A stretch of DNA of 64,000 nucleotides from Streptomyces sp. NBC_00341 (GTDB lineage Bacteria; Actinomycetota; Actinomycetes; Streptomycetales; Streptomycetaceae), in contig NZ_CP108002.1 of NCBI RefSeq assembly GCF_041435055.1, positions 7,626,001 through 7,690,000 of the forward strand. Reading direction: 5' to 3'. Below the pieces are notes generated by a model. That model was not told the DNA's origin and ran no database searches. It saw only the letters and a program-made list of their open reading frames with translations. The position numbers and the translations under genes are program-made. Positions 62,051-64,000 of the stretch are shown here, piece after piece (the first letter of the stretch is position 1; the number at the start of each line of letters is the position of its first letter).

Positions 62051-62141
62051 GAGGACGGACTCCAGAAGTGATCGGCCGACGGCAGTGGCGCCGCCCTGAT
62101 GCAGGACGACGCCACTGTCGGCTCTATCGGCTGAGGGGTGG

Positions 62142-62540
62142 TCAGCCGTTGCGACGGCCGGTGGAGCGGCGGCGCAGGACGACCGTTCCGGCGCCCGCGA
62201 CCAGGAGGGCCGCGACGGCGGAGCCCGTGACGGCAGCGGTGTTGTCACCGGACGTGCCGGCCGGGCGCTCGCCCGCCGCGACTCCGCCGCGCGGGGCCTG
62301 GTTCGCGGGTCGGACCGCGGGCGTGGGGCTGTCGCCCGCGGCGACTCCGCCGCGCGGGGCCCTGGACGGTGCCGCGGTGGCGGGGGCGGCCGAGGGCGCT
62401 TCGGAGGGGGTGGCCGCCTTGGTCGGCGCGGGCGAGGCGGAGGGGGAGGAGTCGGCGAAGGCCGAGGCGGCGGGGACGCTTACCGCACCGACCACCACAG
62501 CGGCCAGGACAGCGGTACGCAAGGACGAGCGCAGGGACAT
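62142..62540 (-). CDS. Small exported protein with C-terminal membrane anchor, possible sortase substrate
   Basis: A 132-residue protein: signal peptide (AVLAAVVVGAVSVPAASAFA), Ser/Pro/Ala-rich middle with two copies of APRGGVAAG, then a hydrophobic segment (AVTGSAVAALLVAGAGTVVL) and the basic tail RRRSTGRRNG. The layout is that of a wall-anchored protein but no LPxTG/LAxTG motif is seen; a PAGTSG near 92 is the nearest. Neighbouring class F sortase supports a link. Confidence 0.8.
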   Translation of the reverse strand: MSLRSSLRTAVLAAVVVGAVSVPAASAFADSSPSASPAPTKAATPSEAPSAAPATAAPSRAPRGGVAAGDSPTPAVRPANQAPRGGVAAGERPAGTSGDNTAAVTGSAVAALLVAGAGTVVLRRRSTGRRNG

Positions 62541-62662
62541 GTATGGCTCCGTTCAGGACGGCCCCGACGGCGCCGCGATGCGGAATCGCACCGCGGCGCG
62601 AGGCGTGCCGACAGGCTGTCCCGAAGTTATGAAGAAGCTGTCAGGACGCTGTGTTCATCGCA

Positions 62663-64000
62663 TCAGGGCTGCTCGGACCCGGCCTCGGACCCGCGCTCGG
62701 ACCCGCGCTCGGACCCGCGCTCGGACCCGCGCTCGGACCCGCGCTCGGACCCGTCCAGGTCGTGGGCCGGGACGCGGTGGGCCGGTACACCGCCGGGTGG
62801 GAGACCGTCGGCCGTGAAGTCGCCCGCTGAGCCGGGCTCCTGTTCCTGTTCCTGCTCCCGCTCCGGCGGGCCGTCCCCGTACGCGCCCTCGCGGTCGGCC
62901 GGGAGGCGGAGCGTGAACACAGAGCCCCGCCCCGGCACGCTCACCGCCGTGACCGTGCCGTCGTGCGCCTCCGTGAGCTTGCGTACGATCGCCAGCCCCA
63001 GTCCACTGCCTCCCGTGCGCCGGCTGCGGGACTTCTCGCCGCGCCAGAAGCGGTCGAAGACATGGGCGAGGTCCTCCGGTGGTATGCCGCTGCCCGTGTC
63101 CGTGACGTCCACCAGAACCGCGTCGCCGGACTCGGAGCCGTACGGGCGCAGGGTGACGCTTCCGCCGGACGGGGTGTGGCGTACCGCGTTCGAGACCAGG
63201 TTGCCGATGGCCTGGCGCAGCCGGACCGGATCGGCCGTCAGCCTCGGGACCGGGCGGTCCGGGGCCACGGGCAGCACGGTCAGCGCCACCCCGGACGTCT
63301 CGGCGCGGGCCTGGTGCGCGGCGGCGACCTGGCCCAGCAGCTCCTCGATCCGCACCGGTTCGGCGTGCAGCCTGAGTGCGCCCGCGTCGGCCTGGGCCAG
63401 ATCCTGGAGGTCGTCGATGATGTGCTGCAACTGCACCGCCTCCTCGTGCAGCGAGGCGATGAACGCCGGGTCCGGCTCCGCCACCCCGTCCTGCGCCGCC
63501 TCCAGCCAGCCGCGGATGTTGCTGAGCGGGGTGCGCAGTTCATGGGCGACATCGCTGACCATGGCCTTGCGCTGGGCCTCCAGCCGCGCGCGGTGGGCGG
63601 ACATGTCGTTGAACGTGGCGGCGAGCCGCCCGATCTCGGTGTCCGCGGCGACCAGCACCGGCACGCTGTCCTCGCCGTCCCGCATCCGCTGGGCGGCGCC
63701 CGTCAGCGCGCGCAGGGGGCGTACGAGCCGGGCGCCCACGAGGACCGACGCGCCGACGGTGAGAGCGAGGACGAGCGCCGCCGCCCCCGCGATCTTCGCG
63801 GTGTTGGCCGGTGAGAGATCGAAACCGGGCACCGTCGTGCCGCCGGTGTCACCGATGAACAGCAGGGCGGGCGAGGCGACGTACGAACCGAGCTGTTCGC
63901 GGCGGGCCGTGCCGACACAGGAGGCGATCGCCCGGTCGCCCTCACCGTTCCCGGCCGACTGCGAGGGACGGGTGCCCGGAGCGGCGCTGGGTGCGTCGGT
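62663..64000 (-). CDS. Sensor histidine kinase (5' part beyond window)
   Basis: The 3' part, about 445 residues, reads on past the window edge at 64000. It has a membrane segment (AKIAGAAALVLALTVGASVLVG), a HAMP region (LVRPLRALTGAAQRM), the HisKA phospho-acceptor VAHELRTPLSN, and a HATPase with N-box GNLVSNAVRHT and GSGIPPEDLAHVFDRFWR plus GGSGLGLAIV. It phosphorylates a response regulator, whose gene lies outside the window. The C-terminal tail (about 70 residues) is hydrophilic and ends in a GSER repeat. Identification is firm. Confidence 0.95.
   Translation of the reverse strand, partial: TDAPSAAPGTRPSQSAGNGEGDRAIASCVGTARREQLGSYVASPALLFIGDTGGTTVPGFDLSPANTAKIAGAAALVLALTVGASVLVGARLVRPLRALTGAAQRMRDGEDSVPVLVAADTEIGRLAATFNDMSAHRARLEAQRKAMVSDVAHELRTPLSNIRGWLEAAQDGVAEPDPAFIASLHEEAVQLQHIIDDLQDLAQADAGALRLHAEPVRIEELLGQVAAAHQARAETSGVALTVLPVAPDRPVPRLTADPVRLRQAIGNLVSNAVRHTPSGGSVTLRPYGSESGDAVLVDVTDTGSGIPPEDLAHVFDRFWRGEKSRSRRTGGSGLGLAIVRKLTEAHDGTVTAVSVPGRGSVFTLRLPADREGAYGDGPPEREQEQEQEPGSAGDFTADGLPPGGVPAHRVPAHDLDGSERGSERGSERGSERGSERGSEAGSEQP
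62671..62752 (-). repeat. 12-base tandem repeat in the histidine kinase tail
   Basis: About seven units of the 12-base word CGGACCCGCGCT, five of them identical. In the kinase reading frame they give five GSER and then GSEA/GSEQ. This is a slippage-prone minisatellite at the end of the gene; copy number may vary between strains. Confidence 0.85.

Noticed and set aside
62671..62752. Regular short repeats that might suggest a CRISPR array
   Set aside because: The units are directly adjacent without spacers and translate to GSER inside the histidine kinase frame; no cas genes are present.

Overview
The window is high-GC DNA with the codon structure of an actinomycete, almost certainly a Streptomyces chromosome. 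Support for this comes from GTG starts, ATGA-coupled operons, an XRE-DUF5753/DUF397 pair, class F sortase, ROK- and LacI-controlled sugar operons, and the general protein relationships. No plasmid, phage or transposase genes were seen. The two window edges cut an fdhD gene (left) and a sensor histidine kinase (right).

Layout. 0-2.5 kb: fdhD end, a stand-alone ketoacyl-ACP synthase III and a GntR/FCD regulator. 2.7-14.4 kb: a ROK-controlled sugar locus with an ABC importer (double ATPase, permease, lipoprotein binding protein), a Gfo/Idh/MocA oxidoreductase, a TIM-barrel isomerase, and a 1236-residue secreted protein (sorbosone/glucose dehydrogenase fold, PKD, CBM6-like, ThuA, DUF1080). This set resembles oxidised (3-keto) sugar or glycoside use. 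14.5-22.7 kb: a tightly overlapping seven-gene operon that is an Ebo-type cluster (EboC prenyltransferase, EboA, EboB TatD-like hydrolase, EboE, EboF phosphodiesterase). It carries a myo-inositol-phosphate-synthase-like cyclase and an extra TIM barrel, followed by a Tat-exported TIM-barrel protein. 23-25.8 kb: a DUF4157 protein with an unknown C-terminal region, translationally coupled to an unknown Cys-cluster protein.

25.8-31.1 kb: DUF2254 membrane protein, tRNA-Leu(GAG), a Cds1-like cysteine desulfhydrase, a subtilase remnant lacking signal and propeptide, and a methyltransferase. 31.2-37.3 kb: a complete ribose operon (LacI regulator, RbsA, a fused RbsC-RbsB, ribokinase, RbsD) behind twin LacI-type operators. 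37.4-48.9 kb: a signalling/defence-like block with a membrane protein carrying a helix-hairpin-helix, a UvrD helicase with an N-terminal RelE/ParE-like domain, a Ser/Thr kinase, an anti-sigma-type ATPase, an EcsC protein and a membrane-anchored nSTAND1 NTPase with a WD40 propeller. 49-60.5 kb: XRE/DUF397 pair, a complete type I restriction-modification operon (hsdM-hsdS-hsdR) with low-GC recognition domains, and a divergent pair made of a one-polypeptide HTH-methylase-specificity protein and a DGQHR/DndB-like protein. 60.6-64 kb: a surface-protein tail region, a lipoprotein-type class F sortase, a candidate wall protein and the sensor kinase.

The most interesting units are the Ebo-like operon with an inositol-phosphate-type cyclase, the HTH-methylase/DGQHR divergent pair, the DUF4157 two-gene unit and the RelE-helicase/kinase/STAND block. 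All function calls rest on motif reading; no database search was run.
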